This document shows, piece by piece, positions 15,938 through 24,893 of a DNA stretch of 53,636 nucleotides. The position numbers and the translations under genes are program-made. The notes beneath the pieces were generated by a model. That model was given only the letters and a program-made list of their open reading frames with translations, did no database searches and was not told the origin of the DNA. Within the stretch, counting starts at the first letter, position 1. Each line of letters opens with the position of its first letter. The DNA comes from Asanoa iriomotensis (GTDB taxonomy: Bacteria > Actinomycetota > Actinomycetes > Mycobacteriales > Micromonosporaceae), in assembly GCF_016862515.1 (NCBI RefSeq), contig NZ_BONC01000056.1:1-53636 (forward strand), read 5' to 3'.

Positions 15938-17170
15938 ATGTACGCGCCGACCGAACGCACCGTCGCCACACGGCTCCGCGACCGGATGGCGTACGACACG
16001 GAGATCGTGCATTCCGTGCTCGACGAGGCCTATCACTGCGCGCTGGCGTTCGTGGTCGACGGCGAGCCGCGGGTCCTGCCGACGCTGCACGTGCGGGTCG
16101 GCGACACGCTGTTCGTGCACGGCTCCAGCGGCGGGCGGCCGCTGCTCGGTGCGCGCGGCGACGGGCTGCGGGTGTGCGTCACCGTCACGCTGCTCGACGG
16201 GCTGGTCCTGGCGCGGTCGCAGTTCCACCACAGCGCCAACTACCGCTCGGTGGTCGCGCACGGGGTGGCGACGCTGGTCACCGACGAGACGGAGAAGCGG
16301 GCGGCGATGACCGCGCTGGTCGAGAAGATCGGCGCCGGGCGCGCCTCGGAGACCCGGCCGCCGTCGAAGAAGGAGCTCGCCGAGACGTCGGTGCTGGCGC
16401 TGCCGCTGCGGGAGGTCTCGGCCCGGCGACGGACCGGTGGCGTGTCGGAGGAATCGCACGACCTGGGGCTGCCCTACTGGGCCGGTGTCGTGCCGCTGCG
16501 GATGACCGCCGGGGTTCCGGAGCCGGACGCGGGCGTCGCGGTGGCGTTGCCGTCCTACCTGCGTCCTGCCGTGTCGCCGTGGCTGGACCCCGCGCCGATG
16601 GCCGGGTCGCACGTCGTGCTCGAGCCGCTGGATCTGTCGCATGTGGACGAGCTGCTGAAGGCCACCGCGGACCCGTCGGTCTGGTCGCACCTGTCGGTGG
16701 CGCAGCCGCGGGACCGCGAGGGGATGGCGGCGATCGTGTCGGACGCGCTGGCCGCGTGGCACCGCGGGGAGCGGGTGCCGTGGGTGCAGCGCTCGGCCGT
16801 CACGGGTGAGGTGCTGGGCACGACGTCGTACTACGAGGTGGAGCCGGACCGGCGCTCGCTCGCGATCGGCCACACGTTCCTGGGCCGCGCGGCCTGGCGC
16901 ACAGGCGTCAACACGGAGGCCAAGCTGATGCTGCTCACCCGGGCATTCGAGACGCTGGGCGCGGAACGGGTGGTCTGGCACACGGACATCCGCAACGACC
17001 GCTCACAGGCGGCGATCGCCCGGTTGGGCGCGGCCCGCGAGGCCCTGCTCCGCCACCACCGCATCCGCCCGAACGGCACGTGGCGCGACACGGTCCAGTA
17101 CGCGATGCTCGCCGAAGACTGGCCCGCGGCCTCGACCGCCCTCCGCACCCGCCTCCGCCCACCCGCCTGA
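15938..17170 (+). CDS. PNPOx-like flavin split-barrel / GNAT acetyltransferase fusion
   Basis: A 410-residue two-domain protein. Residues about 10-205 resemble the FMN-binding split barrel of pyridoxamine 5'-phosphate oxidase-related proteins (Nim/FMN-binding type: TLHVRVGDTLFVHGSSGG, then SQFHHSANYRSV). Residues about 220-400 are a RimJ/RimL-type GNAT with IGHTFLGRAAWRTGVNTEAK as the acetyl-CoA region. The substrate of either half is unknown. The ATG has a strong GGGGAGG ribosome binding site. It diverges from the MocR regulator across a shared operator. The hairpin at 17176-17190 follows its stop. Confidence 0.85.
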   Translation: MYAPTERTVATRLRDRMAYDTEIVHSVLDEAYHCALAFVVDGEPRVLPTLHVRVGDTLFVHGSSGGRPLLGARGDGLRVCVTVTLLDGLVLARSQFHHSANYRSVVAHGVATLVTDETEKRAAMTALVEKIGAGRASETRPPSKKELAETSVLALPLREVSARRRTGGVSEESHDLGLPYWAGVVPLRMTAGVPEPDAGVAVALPSYLRPAVSPWLDPAPMAGSHVVLEPLDLSHVDELLKATADPSVWSHLSVAQPRDREGMAAIVSDALAAWHRGERVPWVQRSAVTGEVLGTTSYYEVEPDRRSLAIGHTFLGRAAWRTGVNTEAKLMLLTRAFETLGAERVVWHTDIRNDRSQAAIARLGAAREALLRHHRIRPNGTWRDTVQYAMLAEDWPAASTALRTRLRPPA

Positions 17171-17175
17171 CCCTT

Positions 17176-17190
17176 GCGTGCTGCGCACGC
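17176..17190. terminator. Hairpin after the PNPOx-GNAT gene
   Basis: GCGTGC, TGC and GCACGC form a perfect 6-bp stem beginning 6 nt after the TGA. No T-run follows, as is usual for actinobacterial terminators. The rest of the gap to lhr (17191-17393) holds nothing recognisable. Confidence 0.5.
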
Positions 17191-17381
17191 TTCAACCAAT
17201 GCTGCTTGCGCGGCATCCGATTTTCGAGGGCGAGGCAGCGCGGACCTGGCAGCGGAGCGAAGCGGAGCGGTGTCCGGCGGGAGCGTCGGTCCGGACCATG
17301 GCGGACCCGGGAAAAGATGCCTTTGATCGGCTGTTTGACCGGTTTGAAGATCATCCCTTAGGAACTGTCACACCCCTCGGG

Positions 17382-17387
17382 CACGAT
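17382..17387 (+). promoter_or_regulatory. CACGAT, possible -10 of lhr
   Basis: CACGAT-N6-GTG stands at the chosen lhr start, and the same arrangement, again preceded by G, is found at the nei2 start at 30707. This may be a weak -10 for leaderless transcripts or a shared element. Confidence 0.35.
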
Positions 17388-17393
17388 TGGCTC

Positions 17394-20300
17394 GTGGACG
17401 TGATGGAGCAGTTTTCGCCGGCGACCAGGGAGTGGTTCGCCGCCGCCTTCGCTGCGCCCACCGATGCCCAGGCTGGTGCCTGGAAGGCGGTGGGTGCCGG
17501 GCGCAACGCCCTGGTCGTGGCGCCCACCGGGTCCGGCAAGACGCTCGCGGCCTTCCTCTGGTCGCTCGACCGGCTGGCCCGCGAGCCGCTGCCGGCCGAC
17601 CGCAAGCAGCGGTGCCGGGTGCTCTACGTCAGCCCCCTCAAGGCGCTGGCCGTCGACGTCGAGCGCAACCTGCGCGCGCCGCTGACCGGCATCCGGCACG
17701 CGGCCGGGCGGCTCGGGCTGCCGCCGCCCGACGTCACCGTCGGCATGCGCACCGGCGACACGCCCGCTGACGAGCGGCGCGCGTTCGCCCGCACGCCGCC
17801 CGACATCCTGATCACCACCCCGGAGTCGCTGTTTCTGCTGCTCACCTCGGCGGCGCGCGACTCGCTGCGGGGGGTCGAGACCGTGATCATCGACGAGGTG
17901 CACGCGGTCGCCGCCACCAAGCGCGGTGCGCACCTGGCGCTTTCCCTCGAGCGGCTCGACGAGCTTCTGCCCAAGCCTGCCCAGCGCATCGGGCTGTCCG
18001 CGACCGTGCGGCCCGTGCAGGAGGTCGCGCAATTTCTCGGCGGCGCGCAGCCGGTCGACGTCGTGCGGCCGGCGACGCCGAAGACGATCGAGGTCAGCGT
18101 CCAGGTGCCGGTCGAGGACATGACCCGGCTCGACGAGGTAGAGGAGCCCGGCGGCGGCGACGAGTTGGGCACGCCCCGGCGGGTGTCGATCTGGCCGGCG
18201 GTCGAGGAGCGGGTCTACGACCTGATCACCCGGCACCGGTCCACGATCGTGTTCACCAACTCCAGACGCAGCGCCGAGCGGCTCTGCGCGCGGCTCAACG
18301 AGCTCGCCGAGGAGGCGGTCGAGGAGATCGCCGCCGGTGGGTCGGCGCGGCTGCCGGCCGAGATCATGGCGCAGTCCGGTGCGGCCGCCGGGGCCGCGCC
18401 GGTGATCGCCCGCGCCCACCACGGCAGCGTCTCCCGCGAGGAGCGGAAGAACACCGAGGAGGCGCTGAAGTCCGGCGTGCTGCCGGCCGTCGTCGCCACC
18501 TCCAGCCTGGAGCTGGGCATCGACATGGGCGCCGTCGACCTGGTGATCCAGATCGAGGCGCCGCCGTCGGTGGCCGCCGGCCTGCAGCGGGTCGGCCGGG
18601 CCGGCCACCAGGTGGGCGCGGTGTCCCGTGGTGTGGTCTTCCCCAAGCACCGCGGTGACCTGGTCTCCTGCGCGGTGGTCGCCGAGCGGATGGGCGAGGG
18701 TGCGATCGAGGAGCTGCGCTACCCGCGCAATCCGCTCGACGTGCTCGCGCAACAGGTCGTCGCGATGGTGGCGCTCGACCCGTGGTCGGTCGGCGACCTG
18801 TCGGTGCTGGTCCGCCGGGCGGCGCCGTTCGCCGAGCTGCCCGACTCCGCCCTGCACGCGGTGCTCGACATGCTCTCGGGGCGCTACCCGTCGACCGCGT
18901 TCGCCGAGCTGCGCCCGCGGCTGGTCTGGGACCGGGCGACCGACCAGCTCACCGGTCGGCCGGGCGCCCAGCGGCTGGCGGTGACCAGCGGTGGCACGAT
19001 CCCCGACCGGGGCCTGTTCGGCGTGTTCCTCGCCGGTGCCGAGCGCGCCGCCCGGGTCGGCGAGCTCGACGAGGAGATGGTCTACGAGTCCCGGGTCGGC
19101 GACGTCTTCCTGCTCGGGTCGACGTCGTGGCGCATCGAGGACATCACGCCCGACCGGGTTCTGGTGTCGCCGGCGCCGGGGCAGCCGGCCCGCATGCCGT
19201 TCTGGAAGGGCGACCAGATCGGCCGGCCGGTCGAGCTGGGCCGGGCCATCGGCGCCCGGCTGCGCACCCTGGTCAAGCAGGAAGACGAGGTCGCCGTCGG
19301 GGCCTTGAAATCCGGCGGCCTCGACGATTGGGCCGCCGGCAATCTGATGGCCTACCTGCGCGAGCAGCGCGAGGCGACCCGCTCGCTGCCCGACGACCGC
19401 ACCGTGGTCGTCGAGCGGTTCCGCGACGAGCTGGGCGACTGGCGAATGGCCGTCCACTGTGTCCTCGGCGCCCGGGTCAACGGGCCGTGGGCGCTCGCGG
19501 TCGGGCAGCGCCTGGCCGAGCGCTACGGCGTCGACGCGCAGGTGATGCCGTCCGACGACGGCATCGTGGTGCGGCTGCCCGACACGGCCGACGAGCCGCC
19601 CGGCGCCGACATCGTCGCCTTCGACGCCGACGAGATCACCCAGATCGTCGAGGAGGCGGTCGGCGGGTCGGCGCTGTTCGCGGCCCGGTTCCGCGAGTGC
19701 GCCGCCCGGGCGTTGCTGCTGCCGCGCCGCGACCCGCGCCGCCGGCAGCCACTCTGGCAGCAGCGGCAGCGCTCGGCCCAGCTGCTCGACGTGGCGCGCG
19801 AATACGGCGACTTCCCGATCACGCTCGAAGCCGCCCGCGAGTGCCTGCAGGACGTGTTCGACGTGCCGGGCCTGACCGGGCTCATGCGCGACCTGGCGGC
19901 CCGCAAGGTGCGCCTGGTCGAGGTCGAGACCCCGCGGCCGTCGCCGTTCGCCCGGTCGCTGCTGTTCGGCTATGTGGGCGCGTTCCTCTACGAGGGCGAC
20001 GCGCCGTTGGCCGAGCGCCGGGCGGCCGCGCTCGCACTCGACTCGGCGCTGCTCGGCGAGTTGCTCGGCCGGGTCGACCTGCGCGAGCTGCTGGAGCCGG
20101 CCGTGGTCGCCGAGACCGAGCGCCAGCTGCAATGGCTGACCCCGGAGCGAGCGCCGCGCGACGCGGAAGACGTGGCCGAGCTGCTCCGGCTGCTGGGCGA
20201 CCTGTCCCCGTCCGACCTGGCGCAGCGGGGCGCTTCCATCGCCTGGGCCGAGGAACTGGTCGCTGCCCGGCGTGCCCTGCTGGTCCGGATCGCCGGCGAA

Positions 20301-21968
20301 GAACGCTTCATCGGCGTCGAGGACGCGGGCCGGATGCGCGACGCGCTCGGCGTGGCGTTGCCGGTCGGGGTGGCCGAGGCACACCTGGCGCCGGTCGGGG
20401 ACCCACTCGGCGACCTGGTGGCCCGCTACGCCCGCACGCACGGCCCGTTCGCGGCGACCACCTGCGCGGCCCGCTTCGGGCTCGGCGTCTACGTGGTGGA
20501 GCAGTCGCTGCGCCGCCTGGCAGCGACGGGCCGGGTGGTCTCCGGCGAGTTCTCCCCTGGTGGCGCCGGCAACGAGTGGTGCGACGCCGAGGTTCTGCGG
20601 ATGCTGCGCCGCCGGTCGCTGGCCGCGCTGCGCCGCGAGATCGAGCCGGTGCCGCCGCGGGTGCTGGCGACGTTCCTGCCCCGGTGGCAGCAGGTCGGCT
20701 CGTCGGCCCGCGGCGTCGAGGCGGTCGAGGCCGCGATCGAGCAGCTACAGGGCCTGGCGGTGCCGGCGTCCGCGTTGGAGCGCCTGGTGCTGCCGGCGCG
20801 GGTGGCCGACTACCAGCCGGGCTACCTCGACGAGCTGTGCGCGAGCGGCGAGGTGGTTTGGGCCGGCGGCGGCGCCATCTCGGGCGGCGACGGCTGGGTC
20901 ACCCTGGCCTACGCCGACTCGGCGCCGCTGCTGCTCCCGATCCCCGACGAAGCGCTGGCGCTGACACCGCTGCACACGGCGGTGCTCGACGCGCTCGCCG
21001 ACGGCCAGGCGCTGTTCTTCCGCACCCTGGCCGACCGCGTGGGTTCCACGGACGACGCGGAGCTGGTCGGCGCGGTCTGGGACCTGGCCTGGGCGGGCCA
21101 CCTGACCAACGACACGCTGGCGCCGCTGCGCGCGGTCCTGAGCGGCGGCGGCGCGCACCGCTCGCGCCCGAGCACGCCACGCACGCGTTACCGCCGGCCC
21201 GGTCGCCCGACGATGCCGAGCCGCACGGGCCCGCCGACGGTGGCGGGCCGCTGGTCACGCCTGCCGGCGCGCGACACTGACCCGACCAAGCGGGCCGCGG
21301 CCCTGGCCGACGTGCTGCTGGAGCGGCACGGGGTGGTCACCCGCGGCGTGGCAGCGGCCGAAAACGTCGCCGGCGGCTTCGCGGCGGTCTATCCGGTCCT
21401 GGCCGCACTGGAGGAACGCGGCGCGGCCCGGCGCGGCTACTTCGTCGAGGGCCTGGGCGCGGCGCAGTTCGCGGTGCCGGGCGCGGTCGACCGCCTGCGC
21501 GCGATCGCGGACCGCGCCGACCGGGTCGACGCGGTGGAGGAGCCGGCGGGTCGCGGCCGCGCCCGCGGCACCGGGTCCGCCCTGGTCCTGGCGGCCACGG
21601 ACCCGGCGAATCCGTATGGAGCGGCCCTGCCGTGGCCGGACCGGGCGGTCGACACGGGCGAGGGCCAGCCAGGCCCGCCGACGGGCCACCGCGCGGGGCG
21701 CAAGGCGGGAGCGCTGGTGGTGCTGGTGGGCGGAGAGCTGACGCTTTACGTCGAGCGCGGCGGCCGGACGCTGCTCTCTTTCACGGACGATTCGGAGGCG
21801 CTGGCGGCGGCGGCCAAGGCGCTTGCCGACGCTGTCCACACGGGTGCGTTGGGTGCGCTGTCGGTTGAACGCGCCGACGGCGAGGCGGTTTACGCTTCGC
21901 CGTTGCGGGACGCTTTGACCTCGGCGGGCTTCCGCGCGACACCGCGCGGGCTGCGACTACGCGGATAA
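17394..21968 (+). CDS. lhr: Lhr family ATP-dependent helicase
   Basis: A 1524-residue superfamily 2 helicase, the normal size for long bacterial Lhr. From this start, motif I APTGSGKT is at 43-50 and the DEVH box at 167-170. SATVRP, SSLELGID and QRVGRAGHQVG are motifs III, V and VI. Winged-helix and Lhr-specific C-terminal domains follow. Lhr moves 3' to 5' on single-stranded DNA, unwinds RNA:DNA hybrids and is linked to DNA damage responses in mycobacteria. The frame is open to 17178 with an ATG at 17298, but Lhr proteins begin just before FSPATREWF, so GTG at 17394 is used. In mycobacteria nei2 follows directly; here 8.7 kb intervenes. Confidence 0.92.
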   Translation: MDVMEQFSPATREWFAAAFAAPTDAQAGAWKAVGAGRNALVVAPTGSGKTLAAFLWSLDRLAREPLPADRKQRCRVLYVSPLKALAVDVERNLRAPLTGIRHAAGRLGLPPPDVTVGMRTGDTPADERRAFARTPPDILITTPESLFLLLTSAARDSLRGVETVIIDEVHAVAATKRGAHLALSLERLDELLPKPAQRIGLSATVRPVQEVAQFLGGAQPVDVVRPATPKTIEVSVQVPVEDMTRLDEVEEPGGGDELGTPRRVSIWPAVEERVYDLITRHRSTIVFTNSRRSAERLCARLNELAEEAVEEIAAGGSARLPAEIMAQSGAAAGAAPVIARAHHGSVSREERKNTEEALKSGVLPAVVATSSLELGIDMGAVDLVIQIEAPPSVAAGLQRVGRAGHQVGAVSRGVVFPKHRGDLVSCAVVAERMGEGAIEELRYPRNPLDVLAQQVVAMVALDPWSVGDLSVLVRRAAPFAELPDSALHAVLDMLSGRYPSTAFAELRPRLVWDRATDQLTGRPGAQRLAVTSGGTIPDRGLFGVFLAGAERAARVGELDEEMVYESRVGDVFLLGSTSWRIEDITPDRVLVSPAPGQPARMPFWKGDQIGRPVELGRAIGARLRTLVKQEDEVAVGALKSGGLDDWAAGNLMAYLREQREATRSLPDDRTVVVERFRDELGDWRMAVHCVLGARVNGPWALAVGQRLAERYGVDAQVMPSDDGIVVRLPDTADEPPGADIVAFDADEITQIVEEAVGGSALFAARFRECAARALLLPRRDPRRRQPLWQQRQRSAQLLDVAREYGDFPITLEAARECLQDVFDVPGLTGLMRDLAARKVRLVEVETPRPSPFARSLLFGYVGAFLYEGDAPLAERRAAALALDSALLGELLGRVDLRELLEPAVVAETERQLQWLTPERAPRDAEDVAELLRLLGDLSPSDLAQRGASIAWAEELVAARRALLVRIAGEERFIGVEDAGRMRDALGVALPVGVAEAHLAPVGDPLGDLVARYARTHGPFAATTCAARFGLGVYVVEQSLRRLAATGRVVSGEFSPGGAGNEWCDAEVLRMLRRRSLAALRREIEPVPPRVLATFLPRWQQVGSSARGVEAVEAAIEQLQGLAVPASALERLVLPARVADYQPGYLDELCASGEVVWAGGGAISGGDGWVTLAYADSAPLLLPIPDEALALTPLHTAVLDALADGQALFFRTLADRVGSTDDAELVGAVWDLAWAGHLTNDTLAPLRAVLSGGGAHRSRPSTPRTRYRRPGRPTMPSRTGPPTVAGRWSRLPARDTDPTKRAAALADVLLERHGVVTRGVAAAENVAGGFAAVYPVLAALEERGAARRGYFVEGLGAAQFAVPGAVDRLRAIADRADRVDAVEEPAGRGRARGTGSALVLAATDPANPYGAALPWPDRAVDTGEGQPGPPTGHRAGRKAGALVVLVGGELTLYVERGGRTLLSFTDDSEALAAAAKALADAVHTGALGALSVERADGEAVYASPLRDALTSAGFRATPRGLRLRG

Positions 21969-22145
21969 ATCGGGAGGAGGGCGTCGTCCGCGAGGGGCAC
22001 GTCGAGGAGGGCTGGGGCGTCATCGACTCCCCCGCGGCTGCTAGGCCCATTTCTCAGCGTTGAGGAGCAGTCGTTAGCCGACGTGCCTGGTGCGACGATC
22101 GTTCGAGGAATTCAATCCCCAAACTCGGTAGTGAAGACTGGCACC

Positions 22146-23480
22146 ATGGCACAGTGGGAGGCTCTGCGGGAGGTCCTCGACAAGGGGCCGACGACCGTCC
22201 GGCTGACATGGTCTGAGCTAGAGCTAATTGTCGGCCGATTGCCTCGGTCCGCGGGGAAGCATCGCGCTTGGTGGTCCGGTGACCGCAGACACGTCCACGT
22301 CTGGCGTTCGGCCGGCTACACGGCATCCGACATCGTCCTTGGGGAAGCGATCACCTTTATCCGCACGGGCGAACCGGTTTCGACAGGCCGCATACCGCGT
22401 GAGCGAAAGACCGAGACGACAGGCATCGCAGCGAAGCCTCGTCGTCGCGCCGGCGCCGCCGATCTGCTGTTGGTCGGCTGCGTAAAGGCCAAGCTCGACG
22501 TGCCGGCCGCTGCCCGCGACCTGTACATTTCCCCGCTGTTCAGAATGGAACGCGCGTACGCCGAGCGGCGTGGCGTGCCCTGGTTCATCTTGTCCGCCGA
22601 GCACGCCTTGGTGGCTCCCGACGAGTGGTTGGCACCGTACGAGCGGTACCTGCCGGACACCCCGGCACGCTATCGGGGCGCCTGGGGACAGTGGGTGGCT
22701 GAAAGGCTCGACTTGTTGGCTGGCCCACTCGCCGGTTGCGTCGTGGAAGTGCATGCCGGTGCGGCGTATGTGGACGCCATCGCCAAACCTCTCTCGGCGA
22801 AGGGCGCGAGCCTCGTCGACACGCTTCAAGGGCTGAGCCTCGGCGAGCGACTCGCCTGGTATGACACTGAGGACGCCCATCTCGACGTCGATTCCGCGGA
22901 CGCGTCCAATGTCGTTGTGTCGGATGTGGACGTTGCGGCTTTCGCGGACCAGTTGCGGCTGGAAGCAACTGCCATATCGCCAAGGGAGTTCCTGGCCCGG
23001 CTGGGCGCGGGGCTGGGGCTTCCCGGGCTCTACAGCTGGTGGGTCGATTCGGCCGGCGCTGCCGACCTGTCCCGTGGCCTCGACCACCCCGTCGGAGCAG
23101 GGCTTATCTACGCCGGACTCGCGGGTGCGACCAGATGGCCCAGCGGCAAGCGGTCCGCGAACACGCTGTGGGCACGTATCGCCGGCATGCACCTCGGTGG
23201 AACCCACGAGTTCTCTACCTTCAGACGCACTCTCGGCTCGGTGTTGGCCAACGCCGATCTACGCGACCGCATCGATGAGAACGCGCTCACGATCTGGATG
23301 CACGATCACCTGAGAGTCGTCGCCGTGCCCTGCGTGGATGCCGACACGCTCGGCCGGCTCGAGGAGGCTGTTCTCAGGTCGCTCGACCCTCCCCTCAATC
23401 TTAAGTGGATGGCCAGGACACCCGTCCGTGCTCAACTCATTGGGCTACGACGAAAGTACGGACAACATCTCGGCCAATGA
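22146..23480 (+). CDS. DUF7662-DUF6884-GIY-YIG-like fusion protein
   Basis: A 444-residue protein with three parts. Residues 1-80 resemble DUF7662 (LTWSELELIVG ... HRAWWSGDRRHVHVW). About 105-235 match DUF6884: LLLVGCVKAK, then LYISPLFRMERAYAERRG and SAEHALVAPDEWLAPYERYL. The C-terminal 150 residues carry GLIYAGLAGATRWPSGKRSA and LGGTHEFSTFRRTL, recalling a GIY-YIG-type nuclease fold. DUF6884 proteins are often found in mobile or defence contexts; the biochemical role is unknown. The ATG at 22146 fits the domain start better than a GTG at 22083. Third codon positions are visibly less GC-rich than in lhr, suggesting later acquisition together with the next gene. Confidence 0.7.
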   Translation: MAQWEALREVLDKGPTTVRLTWSELELIVGRLPRSAGKHRAWWSGDRRHVHVWRSAGYTASDIVLGEAITFIRTGEPVSTGRIPRERKTETTGIAAKPRRRAGAADLLLVGCVKAKLDVPAAARDLYISPLFRMERAYAERRGVPWFILSAEHALVAPDEWLAPYERYLPDTPARYRGAWGQWVAERLDLLAGPLAGCVVEVHAGAAYVDAIAKPLSAKGASLVDTLQGLSLGERLAWYDTEDAHLDVDSADASNVVVSDVDVAAFADQLRLEATAISPREFLARLGAGLGLPGLYSWWVDSAGAADLSRGLDHPVGAGLIYAGLAGATRWPSGKRSANTLWARIAGMHLGGTHEFSTFRRTLGSVLANADLRDRIDENALTIWMHDHLRVVAVPCVDADTLGRLEEAVLRSLDPPLNLKWMARTPVRAQLIGLRRKYGQHLGQ

Positions 23481-23626
23481 ATTTCAACACCGGACGGCTG
23501 CGGTTGGCGATCAGGCAGGAATCACAAGGGGCTTCGAACTCGTTGGGGTGAACCGCGGTCGGCTCCGATGGGCGGTGACCGGACGGGTGATGTCAATCCG
23601 GGTGATCGTCAGGCATTCTGCGCGAC

Positions 23627-24727
23627 ATGTCGTCCGATGCAGTGATCGACGCCTTGGCCGCGATGGAACTCGCCCCTCGCCGAAAGCGGTGGGCAAGCCT
23701 CTCGTACTGCGTGATCGATGCGATCTGGTCAACCGCCAACCGCTACGACGGGGTAGTAGTGCCGCTGGTCCAGCGGGTAGCCGAACGCAACGGCGATCCC
23801 AGTCCACTGGTCGACACCTCGAAGCCGTTACCACCCGACCCGCTTCCACTGCTCGCGCTTCTCGAGCGATACCCCACCACCGAAGCACTGCGGCACGACA
23901 CAAACGCCCAACGCACTTCGACCAGGAATGGGATCCTGAAGGCTGACGCGGTGTTGCGCTACGCAGACATACTCGTCAAACATCAGGTTCTGGATCTCGC
24001 CGCCGCGACGATCATGATCGAGAACAAGCAACAGTGGGACGAGGTCGACCAAGCCCTTGCCGCCGTCCCAGGTGATGGCCAGGATGGCATCCGTCGCGGC
24101 TATCTGTGGATGTTGTGCGGTTCCGACTGGATGATCAAACCAGATCGTATGATCCTGCGGTGGCTGGCCAGGCACGGCCTTGACGTGACCCCAGCCGAGG
24201 CACGCAGCGTTCTGGAAAGCGCGGCGGAGGCTCTGACCGAACGAATTGGGCGACGAGTGACACCACGAATGGTGGATCGCGCCATCTGGAAGGCCGAAAG
24301 CACCCGACCGACTCTCGGCCCGGTGAAAACGATCATGTTCGATGTGGCGGACTGGCCACCGATCAAGAACGAGGCGACCTCGCTCTTCGCCGCCCGGCAT
24401 CCGCAGCGTCGGCGCGTCGAAAGCCTCTTGGCGGCCGCAGCTGCCGCAATCGCGGAGGCCAATTGGACGATCGTGGCCAACGACATCGCACTTGACATCA
24501 CGATCTACTCCCCAGCACCGCGACCACCTGGTGATGCCACGAACTTTCTCGGCGGCATAGCCGACGTGCTGCAGGGCAGGCCGGTCTCCCCCAATCTGGA
24601 CATGACTCACCTCGGCGGGCTCCGCGATGTAGCGCTGTTCGCTGACGACCGCCAAATCCAGCAGATTGGATACCGTGTCGTCCAAGGCACCGGCCCCGCC
24701 TACTCCGTCCAGGTCACGATCCTTTAG
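23627..24727 (+). CDS. HhH-GPD-like / RusA-like fusion protein
   Basis: A 366-residue protein. Residues 1-230 belong to a family I recognise by its CVIDAIWSTANRYD, RTSTRNGILKADAVLRYAD and WMLCGSDWMIKPDRMILRWL segments, which recall a helix-hairpin-helix glycosylase fold. Residues about 240-366 resemble the RusA Holliday-junction resolvase fold: GDATNFLGGIADVLQ corresponds to the DxDNxxKxxxDAL motif and DDRQI to the later Asp site. The second Asp is Thr and the Lys is Gly, so classical RusA catalysis is doubtful. No clear ribosome binding site is seen at the ATG. It lies 146 bp after the DUF6884 gene, with the same weaker GC bias. Confidence 0.6.
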   Translation: MSSDAVIDALAAMELAPRRKRWASLSYCVIDAIWSTANRYDGVVVPLVQRVAERNGDPSPLVDTSKPLPPDPLPLLALLERYPTTEALRHDTNAQRTSTRNGILKADAVLRYADILVKHQVLDLAAATIMIENKQQWDEVDQALAAVPGDGQDGIRRGYLWMLCGSDWMIKPDRMILRWLARHGLDVTPAEARSVLESAAEALTERIGRRVTPRMVDRAIWKAESTRPTLGPVKTIMFDVADWPPIKNEATSLFAARHPQRRRVESLLAAAAAAIAEANWTIVANDIALDITIYSPAPRPPGDATNFLGGIADVLQGRPVSPNLDMTHLGGLRDVALFADDRQIQQIGYRVVQGTGPAYSVQVTIL

Positions 24728-24839
24728 CGCTGGCACCCGCGTTGGTGGCTGCGACCGCCCAAGGCGGGGCGCATCGCGGGCTTGACCCTTGGTGTTCCGC
24801 CACAGCCGGCTTGATGCGGAGGTTCTTCGAAACGTATGC

Positions 24840-24865
24840 AACCTTCCGTGCGGCGCGGGCGTATA
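24840..24865 (+). promoter_or_regulatory. Candidate ECF-type promoter AACC-N16-CGTATA
   Basis: AACC at 24840-24843 and CGTATA at 24860-24865 are 16 bp apart, the layout of ECF sigma promoters (AAC ... CGT). It lies 28 bp before the sigma factor's ATG, so it may be its autoregulated promoter. Confidence 0.4.
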
Positions 24866-24893
24866 TCCCGCAGCGGATGTGGCGGAGGGGTGG

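Noticed and set aside
22089-22104. Possible SOS box upstream of the DUF6884 gene (half site GTTCGA)
   Set aside because: The right half is perfect but the left half (TGCGAC for TCGAAC) has three mismatches in six, too weak to call LexA control.
22090-22130. tRNA-like GTTCGA followed by ATTCAATCCCC
   Set aside because: No acceptor stem, anticodon arm or D arm can be folded around it, so it is not a tRNA or a tRNA attachment remnant that I can support.
21969-24893. Target-site duplication flanking the lower-GC gene pair
   Set aside because: I compared both flanks by eye and found no convincing direct repeat; a computed alignment could still find a short one.
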